Shown here: one piece after another, positions 53,440-63,853 of the stretch | How the letters are laid out: every line of letters starts with the position of its first letter | Numbering within the stretch: the first letter of the stretch is position 1 | Source of the DNA: Pseudomonas sp. PSKL.D1 | GTDB lineage: Bacteria > Pseudomonadota > Gammaproteobacteria > Pseudomonadales > Pseudomonadaceae | Direction of reading: 5' to 3' | Assembly (NCBI RefSeq): GCF_028898945.1 | Contig: NZ_CP118607.1 | Location: 1,474,001 to 1,538,000 of the forward strand | DNA length: 64,000 nt | Made by a program: the position numbers and the translations under genes | Notes under the pieces: model-generated | Database searches by the model: none | What the model saw: the letters and a program-made list of their open reading frames with translations, nothing else | Told to the model about the DNA's origin: nothing

Positions 53440-54516
53440 ATGCGCGAGCGACTTTTGGCGGCGGAGAAGGTGACCGGGATCCGGTGGCACGACGGGGTCC
53501 TGCACCTTCTGGACCAGCGCCAGCTGCCGTCGCAAGAGCGCTGGCTGGCCTGCGACAATGTCGCACAGGTAGCGGATGCCATCCGTGACATGGCCGTGCG
53601 CGGCGCGTCGGCCATCGGCATTGCCGCTGCCTATGGCATGGTGCTGGCCGTGGAAGAGCGCTTGGCCCAGGGCGGCGATTGGGAAATGGACCTGGAAGAA
53701 GACTTTCTTAGCCTGGCCGAAGCCCGGCCGACCGCCGCCAACCTGTTCTGGGCCCTGAACCGTATGCGAGAGCGCCTGCAGCGCGTGCGCCCTGAGGAGG
53801 ATGTGCTCGCGGCGCTGGAGGCCGAGGCGGTGGCCATTCACGAGAGCGATCGCGAGGCCAACCTGACCATGGCCCAGTATGGCATCGAGCTGATCCGGCG
53901 CCATCAGGGCAACGAGCAAACCCTGCTGACCTACGGTAACGCCGGCGCCTTGGCCAGCGGCGGCTTTGGCACTGCGCTGGGGGTGATCCGCGCCGGTTAC
54001 CTGGAGGGCATGGTCGAGCGTGTGTATGCCGGTGAGACCCGCCCATGGCTGCAGGGCTCGCGCCTGACCGCCTGGGAGTTGGCCAACGAAGGCATCCCGG
54101 TGACCCTGTGCGCCGATTCGGCGCTGGCCCACCTGATGAAAAGCAAGGGCATCACCTGGGTGGTGGTGGGCGCGGACTGCATCGCCGCCAATGGCGACAT
54201 GGCCAGCAAGATCGGCACCTACCAGCTGGCCGTCAGTGCCATGCACCATGGTGTGCGCTTCATGGTGGTGGCGCCGAGCACCAGCATCGATCTGAACCTG
54301 GCCACCGGCGATGACATTCCGCTGGAAGAGCGTGATGCCGACGAACTGCTGGATTACGCCGGTACCCGAGTGGCGCCGCAGGTCGAGGTGTTCAACCCGG
54401 TGTTTGACGTGACGCCGGCCGACCTGATCGACGTGATCGTGACCGAGCGGGGCATCGTCGAGCGGCCGGATGCGGCCAAGCTGGCGCAGTTGATGTGCCG
54501 CAAGCGGTTGCATTGA
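53440..54516 (+). CDS. mtnA: S-methyl-5-thioribose-1-phosphate isomerase
   Basis: The 358-residue enzyme converts methylthioribose-1-phosphate to methylthioribulose-1-phosphate in methionine salvage. Motifs include RGASAIG, the TYGNAGALA segment with the LTYCNTG-like position altered to Gly-Asn-Ala, and [10 protein letters not shown] (catalytic Asp). GGAGAGG lies just upstream of ATG 53440, and a TATAAT -10 is at 53398-53403. The rest of the methionine salvage genes are not in this window. Confidence 0.92.
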   Translation: MRERLLAAEKVTGIRWHDGVLHLLDQRQLPSQERWLACDNVAQVADAIRDMAVRGASAIGIAAAYGMVLAVEERLAQGGDWEMDLEEDFLSLAEARPTAANLFWALNRMRERLQRVRPEEDVLAALEAEAVAIHESDREANLTMAQYGIELIRRHQGNEQTLLTYGNAGALASGGFGTALGVIRAGYLEGMVERVYAGETRPWLQGSRLTAWELANEGIPVTLCADSALAHLMKSKGITWVVVGADCIAANGDMASKIGTYQLAVSAMHHGVRFMVVAPSTSIDLNLATGDDIPLEERDADELLDYAGTRVAPQVEVFNPVFDVTPADLIDVIVTERGIVERPDAAKLAQLMCRKRLH

Positions 54517-54559
54517 GTGGGTGGTGTAGGGCTCGGAGTTTGTGGTGTTGGTGTGATCG

Positions 54560-54648
54560 CGCGCCGCCCACGCGGCGCATCGCGGATAAATCCGCTCCTA
54601 CAAGGTTCCAGCTATCCCTGTAGGAGCGGATTTATCCGCGATTTGCGC
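54560..54648. repeat. REP pair (GCGGATAAATCCGC type)
   Basis: Inverted copies with a 15-nt spacer; the left one has an outer CGCCGCCCACGCGGCG hairpin. It lies between mtnA and gyrA. Confidence 0.83.
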
Positions 54649-54868
54649 CCAACCACCAAAACCAAGCCGTACACTTCCACCCCCCCTTTGTGATAACATC
54701 CGGCAGTTTCCAAGGCCGCCCACAACAACGGCCTTCATTGCGCAAGTCCATGGCACAACTCATTGATTTGTCGTATGTCGTCGCACCCTTACGCGCTGCG
54801 GCGGCGAGCTTCGTTCGGCCCTTGATGGAGGCTGCGAAGTTTCACCAGAAAAAGGAATCAGGCTTCTC
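54649..54868 (+). promoter_or_regulatory. Upstream region of gyrA
   Basis: This 220-base stretch precedes gyrA and has no convincing gene. A TGTGATAACAT at about 54690-54700 could be an extended -10 (TG-T-GATAAC), with only a weak -35, giving a leader of about 165 bases. An open frame starting at 54750 overlaps the gyrA start but lacks a ribosome site and family match. Confidence 0.35.
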
Positions 54869-57631
54869 ATGGGCGAACTGGCCAAAGAAATCCTCCCGGT
54901 CAATATCGAAGACGAACTGAGACAGTCTTACCTCGACTACGCGATGAGCGTGATTGTCGGGCGAGCGCTGCCCGATGCGCGTGATGGCTTGAAGCCCGTG
55001 CATCGTCGCGTTCTCTATGCGATGAGCGAACTGGGCAACGACTGGAACAAGCCGTACAAGAAATCCGCCCGTGTGGTCGGTGACGTGATCGGTAAGTACC
55101 ACCCGCACGGCGACACTGCGGTCTACGACACCATCGTGCGTATGGCCCAGCCGTTCTCGCTGCGCTACCTGTTGGTCGACGGCCAGGGCAACTTCGGCTC
55201 GGTGGACGGCGACAACGCCGCGGCCATGCGATACACCGAAGTGCGCATGACCAAGCTGGCTCACGAGCTGCTGGCCGACCTGCATAAAGAAACCGTCGAC
55301 TGGGTGCCCAACTATGACGGCACCGAGCAGATCCCGGCGGTCATGCCAACCCGCATCCCCAACCTGCTGGTCAACGGTTCCAGCGGTATCGCCGTGGGCA
55401 TGGCAACCAACATCCCGCCGCACAACCTGGGTGAGGTGATCGATGGCTGCCTGGCGCTGATCGACAACCCCGAGGTCACTGTCGACGAGCTGATGCAGTT
55501 CATCCCCGGCCCGGACTTCCCGACTGCGGGCATGATCAACGGTCGCCAGGGCATCATCGAGGCCTATCGCACCGGCCGTGGCCGCATTTACATGCGCGCC
55601 CGCTCCGAGATCGAAGACATCGACAAGGTTGGCGGTCGCCAGCAGATCGTCGTCACCGAGCTGCCGTACCAGCTGAACAAGGCTCGCCTGATCGAGAAGA
55701 TTGCCGAGCTGGTCAAAGAGAAGAAGATCGAAGGCATCACCGAGCTGCGCGACGAGTCCGACAAGGACGGTATGCGCATCGTCATCGAGCTGCGCCGCGG
55801 CGAGGTGCCGGAGGTGGTGCTCAACAACCTCTATCAGCAAACCCAGCTGCAGAGTGTGTTCGGTATCAACGTGGTCGCACTGATCGACGGTCGCCCGCGC
55901 CTGCTCAATCTCAAGGACCTGCTTGAAGCGTTCGTCCGTCACCGCCGTGAAGTGGTGACCCGCCGTACCGTGTTCGAGCTGCGCAAGGCCCGCGAGCGTG
56001 GCCACATCCTTGAGGGCCAGGCGGTCGCGCTGTCCAACATCGACCCGGTCATCGCGCTGATCAAGGCATCGCCGACCCCGTCGGAAGCCAAGGAAGCGCT
56101 GGTATCCATGGCGTGGGAATCCAGTGCCGTGCAGGTCATGGTCGAGCGCGCCGGCGCCGACTCCTGCCGCCCTGAAGACCTGCCTGAGCAATATGGCCTG
56201 CGCGATGGCAAGTATTACCTGTCGCCGGAACAGGCCCAGGCCATTCTCGACCTGCGCCTGCACCGTCTGACTGGCCTTGAGCACGAAAAGCTGCTGGCCG
56301 AGTACCAGGAAATCCTGGAGCAGATCGGTGAGCTGATTCGCATCCTGAACAGCGCCCAGCGCCTGATGGAAGTGATCCGCGAAGAGCTCGAAGCCATTCG
56401 TGCCGAGTACGGTGATGCCCGTCGCACCGAAATCCTCGATGCCCGCCACGACCTCAACTACGGCGACATGATCCCGGAAGAAGAGCGCGTGGTAACCATT
56501 TCCCATGGTGGCTATGCCAAGACCCAGCCGTTGTCCGCCTACCAGGCCCAGCGCCGTGGCGGCAAAGGCAAGTCGGCAACCGGCGTGAAGGACGAGGACT
56601 ACATCGAGCACCTGCTCGTTGCCAACAGCCATGCCACGCTGCTGCTGTTCTCCAGCAAAGGCAAGGTGTACTGGCTCAAGACCTACGACATCCCTGAAGC
56701 TTCGCGCGCCGCCCGTGGTCGCCCGTTGGTCAACCTGCTGCCGCTGGAAGAAGGTGAGCGCATCACCGCCATGCTGCAGATCGACCTTGAGGCCCTGCAG
56801 CAGAGCGCAGGCGCCGAAGAGGAGCTGGACGAGGCGGAGGACGCGGTACTCGAAGGCGAAGTGCTCGAGGCCGAGGAAATCGACGAGGAAGACGGTGATA
56901 CCCCTGAGTGGGCCGCCGAGCCGACCGGTGCCTACATCTTCATGGCCACCGCTTCCGGTACCGTCAAGAAAACCCCGCTGGTGCAGTTCGCCCGTCCGCG
57001 CTCCAACGGCCTGATCGCCCTGAAGCTCAAGGAAGGTGACACCCTGATCGCCGCCGCCATTACTGACGGTGCGAAGGAAGTCATGATGTTCTCCGACGCC
57101 GGCAAGGTCATTCGCTTTGCCGAGAGCGTGGTGCGTGAAATGGGCCGTAACGCCCGTGGCGTGCGCGGCATGAAGCTGGGCAAGGGCCAGCGCATCATCT
57201 CGATGCTGATCCCGGAGTCCGGCGCGCAGATCCTTACCGCTTCCGAACGTGGTTACGGCAAGCGCACGCCACTGTCCAAGTTCCCGCGTCGCGGGCGTGG
57301 TGGTCAAGGCGTGATTGCCATGGGTACCAAAGGGCGCAACGGCTTGCTGATTGGTGCTATCCAGGTGCAGGAAGGCGAAGAGATCATGCTGATCTCCGAC
57401 CAGGGCACCCTGGTGCGTACTCGGGTCGGCGAAGTTTCCAGCCTGGGCCGTAACACCCAGGGCGTGACGCTGATCAAGCTGGTGACCGACGAAACGCTGG
57501 TAGGCCTGGAGCGTATCCAGGAGCCGTCCGAGGAAGAGCTCGATGATGTCATCGAGGCGGACGAGGACGGCGTCGAGGGCGATGCGCCTGATGACGAAGC
57601 TGCTGGTGCCGAAGACGCCCAGCAGGAGTAA
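54869..57631 (+). CDS. gyrA: DNA gyrase subunit A
   Basis: The 920-residue topoisomerase subunit breaks and rejoins DNA to introduce negative supercoils. The catalytic Tyr is 122 (AAAMRYTE). The quinolone-resistance region GDTAVYD has Thr83 and Asp87, the wild-type state for Pseudomonas. The C-terminal beta-pinwheel includes the GyrA box QRRGGKG (about 555-561). An acidic insert of about 35 residues (about 650-685, rich in Glu and Asp) lies between pinwheel blades, and the tail is also acidic. AAGGA is 12 bases upstream. Confidence 0.97.
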   Translation: MGELAKEILPVNIEDELRQSYLDYAMSVIVGRALPDARDGLKPVHRRVLYAMSELGNDWNKPYKKSARVVGDVIGKYHPHGDTAVYDTIVRMAQPFSLRYLLVDGQGNFGSVDGDNAAAMRYTEVRMTKLAHELLADLHKETVDWVPNYDGTEQIPAVMPTRIPNLLVNGSSGIAVGMATNIPPHNLGEVIDGCLALIDNPEVTVDELMQFIPGPDFPTAGMINGRQGIIEAYRTGRGRIYMRARSEIEDIDKVGGRQQIVVTELPYQLNKARLIEKIAELVKEKKIEGITELRDESDKDGMRIVIELRRGEVPEVVLNNLYQQTQLQSVFGINVVALIDGRPRLLNLKDLLEAFVRHRREVVTRRTVFELRKARERGHILEGQAVALSNIDPVIALIKASPTPSEAKEALVSMAWESSAVQVMVERAGADSCRPEDLPEQYGLRDGKYYLSPEQAQAILDLRLHRLTGLEHEKLLAEYQEILEQIGELIRILNSAQRLMEVIREELEAIRAEYGDARRTEILDARHDLNYGDMIPEEERVVTISHGGYAKTQPLSAYQAQRRGGKGKSATGVKDEDYIEHLLVANSHATLLLFSSKGKVYWLKTYDIPEASRAARGRPLVNLLPLEEGERITAMLQIDLEALQQSAGAEEELDEAEDAVLEGEVLEAEEIDEEDGDTPEWAAEPTGAYIFMATASGTVKKTPLVQFARPRSNGLIALKLKEGDTLIAAAITDGAKEVMMFSDAGKVIRFAESVVREMGRNARGVRGMKLGKGQRIISMLIPESGAQILTASERGYGKRTPLSKFPRRGRGGQGVIAMGTKGRNGLLIGAIQVQEGEEIMLISDQGTLVRTRVGEVSSLGRNTQGVTLIKLVTDETLVGLERIQEPSEEELDDVIEADEDGVEGDAPDDEAAGAEDAQQE

Positions 57632-57647
57632 GCAAGCGTAAAACCCG

Positions 57648-57674
57648 AACGGGGCGACCAAGGTCGCCCCGTTT
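57648..57674 (+). terminator. Terminator after gyrA
   Basis: AACGGGGCGACC (57648-57659) pairs with GGTCGCCCCGTT (57662-57673), a 12-bp stem with an AA centre, followed by a short T tract. It lies 16 bases after the gyrA stop. Confidence 0.75.
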
Positions 57675-57710
57675 GACTGATTACGGTAGGCAACGCTGTT
57701 GTGGGATCTG

Positions 57711-57850
57711 CCTTTGTGGGAGCGGCCTTGCCGGAGCGCCGGGCCGGTCGGAAAGGGCTGCAAAGCAGCCCCCGGATTCCAGTGTTGACGCATATATGTC
57801 TGGGGCTGCTTCGCAGCCCTTTCGCGACACAAGGCCGCTCCCACAAAGGG
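57711..57850. repeat. REP pair with inner hairpins, left copy degraded
   Basis: The right side has GGGGCTGCTTCGCAGCCC, then TTTCGCGACACAAGGCCGCT and CCCACAAAGG. The left side begins TTTGTGGGAGCGGCCTTGCC and continues with altered sequence to AAAGGGCTGCAAAGCAGCCC. Here the REP cores are at the outside and the hairpins inside, the reverse of the other units. Confidence 0.75.
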
Positions 57851-57900
57851 CGCGTGCCTTCAGGTTACGATTTGTACTATTTGGCAGAGCGAGAGTGGAT

Positions 57901-58986
57901 GTGAGCAAACGAGCCTTTAACTTCTGCGCAGGCCCTGCCGCGCTTCCTGATGCTGTGTTGCAGCGTGCCCAGGCCGAAATGCTGGACTGGAACGGCAAGG
58001 GCTTGTCGGTGATGGAAATGAGCCACCGCAGCGATGACTATGTGGCCATCGCCGAAAAGGCCGAGCAGGACCTGCGTGACCTGCTGTCCGTCCCCTCCAA
58101 CTACAAAGTGCTGTTCCTGCAGGGCGGCGCCAGCCAGCAGTTCGCTGAAATCCCGCTGAACCTGCTGCCGGAAAGCGGCACCGCCGACTATGTCGAAACC
58201 GGCATCTGGTCGAAAAAGGCCATTGAAGAAGCGCGCCGCTTCGGCAACATCAATGTTGCCGCCAGCGCCAAGCCCTACGATTACCTGGCCATCCCGGGCC
58301 AGAACGAGTGGAAGCTGACCAAGAACGCTGCTTACGTTCACTACGCCTCCAACGAAACCATCGGTGGCCTGCAGTTTGACTGGGTGCCAGAAACCGGTGA
58401 TGTTCCGCTGGTGGTCGACATGTCTTCCGACATCCTCTCGCGACCGATCGATGTATCGCAGTACGGCTTGATCTATGCCGGTGCGCAAAAGAACATCGGC
58501 CCGAGCGGCCTGGTGGTGGTGATCGTTCGCGAAGACCTGCTGGGCCATGCCCGCAGCAGCTGCCCGACCATGCTCGACTACAAGGTGTCGGCCGACAACG
58601 GCTCGATGTACAACACCCCGGCCACGTATTCGTGGTACCTCTCGGGCCTGGTGTTCGAGTGGCTCAAGGAGCAGGGCGGCGTCGAAGCCATGGAGCAGCG
58701 CAACCGGGCCAAGAAGGACCGCCTGTACGGCTTCATCGATGCCGGCGAGTTCTACACCAACCCGATCAGCCACAACGCCCGTTCGTGGATGAACGTGCCG
58801 TTCCGCCTGGCTGACGAGCGCCTGGACAAGGCCTTCCTGGCAGGCGCAGACGCCCGTGGCCTGCTCAACCTCAAAGGGCACCGTTCGGTGGGTGGCATGC
58901 GCGCCTCCATCTACAATGCCCTGGGCCTGGACGCCGTGGAAGCCCTGGTGGGCTACATGGCCGAATTCGAGAAGGAGCACGGCTGA
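57901..58986 (+). CDS. serC: Phosphoserine/phosphohydroxythreonine aminotransferase
   Basis: The 361-residue class V PLP aminotransferase makes phosphoserine for serine synthesis and acts in pyridoxal phosphate synthesis. The start sequence FNFCAGPAALP and the PLP lysine in GAQKNIGPSG (about 198) are present. It starts at GTG 57901; a second GTG six bases upstream is possible. The gene leads the serC-pheA pair (one base between them). Confidence 0.94.
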   Translation: MSKRAFNFCAGPAALPDAVLQRAQAEMLDWNGKGLSVMEMSHRSDDYVAIAEKAEQDLRDLLSVPSNYKVLFLQGGASQQFAEIPLNLLPESGTADYVETGIWSKKAIEEARRFGNINVAASAKPYDYLAIPGQNEWKLTKNAAYVHYASNETIGGLQFDWVPETGDVPLVVDMSSDILSRPIDVSQYGLIYAGAQKNIGPSGLVVVIVREDLLGHARSSCPTMLDYKVSADNGSMYNTPATYSWYLSGLVFEWLKEQGGVEAMEQRNRAKKDRLYGFIDAGEFYTNPISHNARSWMNVPFRLADERLDKAFLAGADARGLLNLKGHRSVGGMRASIYNALGLDAVEALVGYMAEFEKEHG

Positions 58987-58987
58987 C

Positions 58988-60082
58988 ATGTCCGATCAGG
59001 AACTCAAAGCCCTGCGCGTACGCATCGACAGCCTCGACGAGAAAATCCTCGAGCTGATCAGCGAGCGCGCCCGCTGCGCCGAAGAAGTGGCGCGGGTCAA
59101 GACGGCCTCGCTGGCCGAAGGCGAAAAGCCGGTGTTCTACCGCCCCGAGCGTGAAGCCGCCGTGCTCAAGCGCGTGATGGAGCGCAACAAGGGCCCGTTG
59201 GGCAACGAAGAGATGGCGCGGCTCTTCCGCGAAATCATGTCGTCCTGCCTGGCCCTCGAAGACCCGCTCAAAGTCGCGTACCTCGGCCCGGAAGGCACCT
59301 TCACCCAGGCTGCCGCCATGAAACACTTCGGCCATGCCGTGGTGAGCCGCCCGATGGCGGCCATCGACGAAGTGTTCCGCGAAGTGGCGGCCGGTGCCGT
59401 CAACTTTGGCGTGGTGCCGGTGGAAAACTCCACCGAAGGCGCCGTGAGCCACACCCTGGACAGCTTCCTCGAGCATGACATGGTGATTTGTGGTGAGGTC
59501 GAGCTGCGCATTCACCATCACCTGCTGGTGGGCGAGAGCACCAAAACCAACAGCATCACCCGCATCTACTCCCACGCCCAGTCGCTGGCCCAGTGCCGCA
59601 AGTGGCTGGACGCGCACTACCCGAACGTGGAGCGTGTGGCCGTGTCGAGCAATGCCGAAGCGGCCAAACGCGTGAAGGGCGAGTGGAACTCGGCGGCCAT
59701 CGCCGGTGACATGGCGGCCAACCTGTACGGCCTGACCCGCCTGGCCGAAAAAATCGAAGACCGCCCGGACAACTCCACGCGCTTCCTCATGATCGGTAAC
59801 CAGGAAGTGCCGCCGACCGGTGACGACAAAACGTCCATCATCGTGTCGATGAGCAACAAGCCAGGTGCCCTGCACGAGCTGCTGGTGCCGTTCCATGAAA
59901 ACGGCATCGACCTGACCCGTATCGAGACTCGCCCGTCGCGCAGCGGCAAGTGGACCTACGTGTTCTTCATCGACTTCGTGGGCCACCACCGTGACCCGCT
60001 GATCAAGGCGGTGCTGGAGAAGATCAGCCAGGAGGCTGTGGCGCTGAAGGTGCTGGGGTCTTATCCGAAGGCGGTGCTTTGA
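58988..60082 (+). CDS. pheA: Bifunctional chorismate mutase/prephenate dehydratase
   Basis: The 364-residue protein has an AroQ chorismate mutase domain (about 1-90), a prephenate dehydratase domain (about 94-275, starting VAYLGPEGTFT, with the catalytic VENSTEGAV) and a C-terminal ACT domain (about 285-364, with GALHEL and ESRP-like ETRPSR) for feedback inhibition by phenylalanine. It follows serC by one base. Confidence 0.95.
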   Translation: MSDQELKALRVRIDSLDEKILELISERARCAEEVARVKTASLAEGEKPVFYRPEREAAVLKRVMERNKGPLGNEEMARLFREIMSSCLALEDPLKVAYLGPEGTFTQAAAMKHFGHAVVSRPMAAIDEVFREVAAGAVNFGVVPVENSTEGAVSHTLDSFLEHDMVICGEVELRIHHHLLVGESTKTNSITRIYSHAQSLAQCRKWLDAHYPNVERVAVSSNAEAAKRVKGEWNSAAIAGDMAANLYGLTRLAEKIEDRPDNSTRFLMIGNQEVPPTGDDKTSIIVSMSNKPGALHELLVPFHENGIDLTRIETRPSRSGKWTYVFFIDFVGHHRDPLIKAVLEKISQEAVALKVLGSYPKAVL

Positions 60083-60091
60083 TTTGAGGTT

Positions 60092-60176
60092 GCCGGGGCG
60101 CCTTGCGCCCCATCGCGGCTGAAGCCGCTCCTGTAGGAGCGGATTTATCCGCGATGGGCGGCAACGCCGCCCCAAT
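60092..60176. repeat. Fused hybrid REP pair
   Basis: A GCGGCTGAAGCCGCTCCT copy joins directly to a GTAGGAGCGGATTTATCCGC copy with no spacer, so the two halves belong to different subfamilies. Outer hairpins are GGGGCGCCTTGCGCCCC and GGGCGGCAACGCCGCCC. It lies between pheA and tyrA-aroA, where other pseudomonads have hisC2. Confidence 0.85.
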
Positions 60177-60219
60177 GGTCTCGCAGAACTGCCTAGATTT
60201 CTGAACAGGGTTCGCACTC

Positions 60220-62460
60220 GTGGTAAATGCAGCAAAAACCAAACCCGCGCCAATCATCAACCGCCTGGTCGTCGTCGGCCTCGGTCTGATCGGCGGTTCG
60301 TTCGCCAAAGGCCTGCGTGAAAGCGGCCTGTGCCGCGAAGTGGTCGGCGTCGATCTGGACGCTCCTTCGCGCAAGCAGGCTGTCGCCCTGGGCGTGGTCG
60401 ACCGCTGTGAAGAAGACCTCGCTGCCGCCTGTGTCGGCGCCGATGTCATCCAGCTTGCCGTACCGATCCTGGCCATGGAAAAAGTGCTGGCACGATTGGC
60501 GCAGCTTGATCTTGGCAACGCCGTGATCACCGATGTTGGCAGTGCCAAAGGCAACGTTGTGCGTGAAGCGCGCGCTGTTTTTGGCGAGCGCCTGCCGCGC
60601 TTCGTGCCAGGCCACCCGATCGCTGGCTCCGAGCAGAGCGGGGTAGAGGCATCCAATGCCACCCTGTTCCGCCGCCACAAGGTCATCCTTACGCCGCTGG
60701 CGGAAACCGACCCCGGGGCTCTGGCCCTGGTCGACCGCCTGTGGCGTGCGCTGGACGCCGATGTAGAGCACATGTCGGTGGAGCGCCACGACGAAGTGCT
60801 GGCCGCCACCAGCCACTTGCCGCACCTGCTGGCGTTCGGCTTGGTCGACTCGCTGGCCAAACGCAATGAAAACCTGGAAATCTTCCGGTACGCTGCGGGT
60901 GGCTTCCGCGATTTCACACGTATCGCCGGCAGTGATCCGACCATGTGGCACGACATCTTCCTCGCCAACCGCGAGGCAGTACTGCGTACCCTGGACACAT
61001 TTCGCAGCGACCTCGACGCCTTGCGCGACGCGGTCGATGCAGGGGACGGGCACCAGTTGCTGGGTGTATTCACCCGCGCTCGGGTAGCCCGCGAGCATTT
61101 CAGTAAAATCCTGGCCCGCCGGGCCTATGTGGACGCTATGAACGCCAACGATCTGATTTTCCTGGCCCAACCGGGTGGCCGCCTGAGCGGGCGAATCCGC
61201 GTACCGGGCGACAAGTCGATTTCCCACCGTTCGATCATGCTCGGCTCGCTGGCCGAGGGCACGACCGAAGTCGAAGGTTTCCTCGAGGGTGAAGATGCCC
61301 TGGCGACACTGCAGGCGTTTCGTGACATGGGTGTGGTCATCGAAGGCCCCAATCACGGTCGCGTGACCATCCATGGCGTTGGCCTGCATGGCCTGAAGCC
61401 ACCGCCAGGGCCGCTGTATGTCGGCAACTCCGGCACCTCGATGCGCCTGCTGTCCGGCCTGCTCGCCGCGCAGCCATTCGACACCACCATGACCGGTGAT
61501 GCCTCGTTGTCCAAGCGGCCGATGAACCGTGTCGCCAACCCGCTGCGCGAAATGGGTGCCGTGGTCGAGACCGGCCCTGAGGGCCGCCCGCCACTGACCA
61601 TTCGCGGCGGCCAAAAACTGAAGGCGCTGACCTACACGCTGCCGATGGCCAGTGCCCAGGTCAAATCCTGCCTGCTGCTGGCTGGCCTGTACGCTGAAGG
61701 CAAAACCACCGTCACCGAGCCTGCGCCGACCCGTGACCACACCGAGCGCATGCTGCGTGGCTTCGGCTATTCGGTTGAGTCCAATGGCCCGGTTGCCTCG
61801 CTGCAAGCCGGTGGCAAGCTCACCGCCACCCGCATCGAGGTGCCGGCAGACATCTCGTCCGCTGCGTTCTTCCTGGTGGCGGCCTCCATTGCCGAAGGTT
61901 CGGAACTGGTGCTCGAGCACGTTGGCATCAACCCCACCCGCACAGGTGTGATTGACATCCTGCGCCTGATGGGCGGCGACATTACCCTGGAAAACCAGCG
62001 TGAAGTTGGCGGTGAGCCGGTGGCCGACCTGCGCGTACGAGGCGCCAAGCTCAAGGGTATCGACATCCCCGAGCACCTGGTGCCGCTGGCGATCGACGAG
62101 TTCCCGGTGTTGTTCGTTGCCGCGGCCTGCGCCGAAGGCCGTACCGTGCTGCGCGGTGCTGAAGAGCTGCGGGTGAAGGAATCGGACCGTATCCAGGTGA
62201 TGGCCGATGGCCTGATTACCTTGGGCATCAAGTGCGAGCCTACCCCTGACGGCATCATCATTGACGGCGGCCAGCTGGGTGGTGGCGAAGTGCATGGCCA
62301 CGGCGACCACCGTATTGCCATGGCCTTCAGTGTTGCCTCTCTGCGCGCCAGCGCGCCCATCCGCATTCACGACTGTGCCAACGTTGCCACCTCGTTCCCG
62401 AACTTCCTCAAGCTGTGCGCCGAAGTCGGCATTCGTGTCGCCGAAGAGGGCAAGTCGTGA
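60220..62460 (+). CDS. Fused prephenate/cyclohexadienyl dehydrogenase and EPSP synthase
   Basis: This 746-residue fusion, typical of Pseudomonas, has an N-terminal TyrA/TyrC dehydrogenase (about 15-300, NAD motif GLGLIGGS) for tyrosine synthesis and a C-terminal AroA 5-enolpyruvylshikimate-3-phosphate synthase (about 310-746, starting [12 protein letters not shown], with GNSGTSMRL and the DHR motif HGDHRIAM). It starts at GTG 60220 with CAGGG upstream. Its TGA overlaps the ATG of cmk. Confidence 0.93.
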   Translation: MVNAAKTKPAPIINRLVVVGLGLIGGSFAKGLRESGLCREVVGVDLDAPSRKQAVALGVVDRCEEDLAAACVGADVIQLAVPILAMEKVLARLAQLDLGNAVITDVGSAKGNVVREARAVFGERLPRFVPGHPIAGSEQSGVEASNATLFRRHKVILTPLAETDPGALALVDRLWRALDADVEHMSVERHDEVLAATSHLPHLLAFGLVDSLAKRNENLEIFRYAAGGFRDFTRIAGSDPTMWHDIFLANREAVLRTLDTFRSDLDALRDAVDAGDGHQLLGVFTRARVAREHFSKILARRAYVDAMNANDLIFLAQPGGRLSGRIRVPGDKSISHRSIMLGSLAEGTTEVEGFLEGEDALATLQAFRDMGVVIEGPNHGRVTIHGVGLHGLKPPPGPLYVGNSGTSMRLLSGLLAAQPFDTTMTGDASLSKRPMNRVANPLREMGAVVETGPEGRPPLTIRGGQKLKALTYTLPMASAQVKSCLLLAGLYAEGKTTVTEPAPTRDHTERMLRGFGYSVESNGPVASLQAGGKLTATRIEVPADISSAAFFLVAASIAEGSELVLEHVGINPTRTGVIDILRLMGGDITLENQREVGGEPVADLRVRGAKLKGIDIPEHLVPLAIDEFPVLFVAAACAEGRTVLRGAEELRVKESDRIQVMADGLITLGIKCEPTPDGIIIDGGQLGGGEVHGHGDHRIAMAFSVASLRASAPIRIHDCANVATSFPNFLKLCAEVGIRVAEEGKS

Positions 62461-63143
62461 TGTTGCAAGCGCCCGTCATCACCATTGACGGCCCAAGTGG
62501 CTCGGGCAAGGGCACGGTTGCAGGCCTGTTGGCGCGCGAGTTGGGGTGGAGGCTGCTGGATTCCGGCGCGCTGTACCGGCTGCTGGCGTTCAACGCCACC
62601 AATCACGGTGTGGATTTGACCAACGAAGAGTTGCTCAAGGCGCTGGCTGCTCACCTGGATGTGCAGTTCATCGCTGCCGAGCCGGGCAAGCTGCAGCAGA
62701 TCATCCTCGAAGGTGAGGATGTCAGTAATGTCATCCGCACTGAAACGGTCGGGGCCGGTGCTTCGATGGTCGCCTCGCTGCCGGCGGTGCGTGAGGCGCT
62801 GTTGCAGCGCCAGCGCGCGTTCCGCGAAGCGCCCGGGCTGATCGCCGATGGCCGTGACATGGGCACTGTCGTGTTCCCGGATGCGCCGCTGAAGGTGTTC
62901 CTGACCGCCAGTGCCGAAGAGCGGGCTCGTCGTCGTTACCTGCAGCTGAAGGGCAAGGGTGAAGATGTGAGCCTGGAAAGCCTGCTGGAAGAGATCCAGG
63001 CGCGTGACGAGCGTGATACGCAGCGCTCTGTCGCCCCGCTCAAGCCTGCGGATGATGCCATTCAGCTTGATTCCACCGCGCTTTCGATCGAGCAGGTGCT
63101 GCAGCGTATTCGCAGTGAGTTGGCGCAGCGCGATCTCGTCTGA
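62460..63143 (+). CDS. cmk: Cytidylate kinase
   Basis: The 227-residue enzyme phosphorylates CMP and dCMP. Walker A is GPSGSGKGT (about 11-19), the CMP site is in DSGALYR and [11 protein letters not shown], and the lid includes RARRRYLQ. It overlaps the tyrA-aroA stop by one base (TGATG) and is followed by a strong terminator. The ribosomal gene rpsA normally follows cmk, but here cold-shock genes do. Confidence 0.95.
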   Translation: MLQAPVITIDGPSGSGKGTVAGLLARELGWRLLDSGALYRLLAFNATNHGVDLTNEELLKALAAHLDVQFIAAEPGKLQQIILEGEDVSNVIRTETVGAGASMVASLPAVREALLQRQRAFREAPGLIADGRDMGTVVFPDAPLKVFLTASAEERARRRYLQLKGKGEDVSLESLLEEIQARDERDTQRSVAPLKPADDAIQLDSTALSIEQVLQRIRSELAQRDLV

Positions 63144-63160
63144 ACCTTCCGTTTCAATCG

Positions 63161-63187
63161 AAGGGCTGCCTTGCAGCCCTTTTTTTA
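63161..63187 (+). terminator. Intrinsic terminator after cmk
   Basis: AAGGGCTGC (63161-63169) pairs with GCAGCCCTT (63173-63181) around a 3-nt loop and is followed by a run of seven T. It closes the aroA-cmk transcription unit 18 bases after the stop. Confidence 0.9.
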
Positions 63188-63371
63188 TGCCTTTTCGTTG
63201 ATCGGCCGCCATCCGCTCGGCTGTCACCCGGTACGCTTTCGTACGTGCCGCGCTGTAATCCTCGCACTCCCTTGATGTTCATTCTGATTCTTTGATGTTG
63301 GCCGGCGTTTGCACAATCTCGGGTGTGTCGGAATGCGTGTTTGTGCGCAAATGTCCATTGAGAGAAGGCTT

Positions 63372-63578
63372 ATGTTGGAAGGAACTGTGAAGTGGTTCAA
63401 TGATGTCAAGGGCTTCGGATTCATTACCGTGGAGGGGGTCGGCAAGCGCGATGTGTTCGTGCATCAAAAGGCTATCCAGGCCAAAGGGTTCAGAACATTG
63501 CACGAAGGTCAGCGTGTGAAGTTTGATGTCGAGCACGGGCAAAAAGGCGAGCAGGCAGTCAATGTCGTCCCCTGCTAA
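63372..63578 (+). CDS. Cold-shock-domain protein
   Basis: The 68-residue protein has a standard cold-shock domain with the RNA-binding motifs [12 protein letters not shown] (RNP1 region, 7-18) and VFVHQ (RNP2, about 28-32). It should bind single-stranded RNA or DNA. GAGAGAAGG lies just before ATG 63372. About 190 bases of leader follow the cmk terminator, including a small GTACG/CGTAC hairpin (63229-63242) and TTGATGTT repeated 20 bases apart (63272, 63292). Confidence 0.9.
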   Translation: MLEGTVKWFNDVKGFGFITVEGVGKRDVFVHQKAIQAKGFRTLHEGQRVKFDVEHGQKGEQAVNVVPC

Positions 63579-63804
63579 GCCTTCGGGCATGCCGGAAAAA
63601 GACCTTGAGCGTGTGGATGCTTCCCGGATGGGTACAGGGTGCATTACGCGTGACGAGGATGGGCGGGAAATTTTCTTCCGGGTGAGGTCCAGTGTGGATG
63701 GTGGCCCGACGTTCCTCCCCGGCCAGCGTGTTACCTACGATGTTGAAGAGGGTGAGGACGGCAGGTTGTACGCCGTCAATATAGAGCTTGCGGATGACGA
63801 CTGA
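63562..63804 (+). CDS. Divergent cold-shock-like OB-fold protein
   Basis: The 80-residue product starts at an ATG that overlaps the end of the cold-shock gene by 17 bases; an ATG at 63589 is another option. The segment [20 protein letters not shown] followed by [18 protein letters not shown] follows the spacing of a cold-shock domain. The KWFN and GFGFI residues are gone and the VFVH motif is replaced by IFFRV. It may be an OB-fold protein that has lost canonical nucleic-acid stacking or binds a different ligand. The call rests on pattern and context only. Confidence 0.6.
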   Translation: MSSPAKPSGMPEKDLERVDASRMGTGCITRDEDGREIFFRVRSSVDGGPTFLPGQRVTYDVEEGEDGRLYAVNIELADDD

Positions 63805-63853
63805 AGTGATCGTGTCGGCGTGGGTTATTTATCGGATTCAGAGGTTCAGCTAA

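Noticed and set aside
54750..54920. Leader peptide or small gene before gyrA
   Set aside because: An open frame exists, but it lacks a ribosome site, has no family match and runs out of frame into gyrA.
54842..57844. 1000-codon open frame opposite gyrA
   Set aside because: gyrA is certain; the opposite frame is a codon-bias shadow that also runs through the REP unit.
1355..60176. CRISPR-like spaced repeats
   Set aside because: The 25-35 base repeats are scattered inverted pairs of REPs, not a direct-repeat array with unique spacers, and no cas gene is present.
60193..62370. 725-codon open frame opposite tyrA-aroA
   Set aside because: It is a shadow of the fused enzyme gene and has no start signal or motif.
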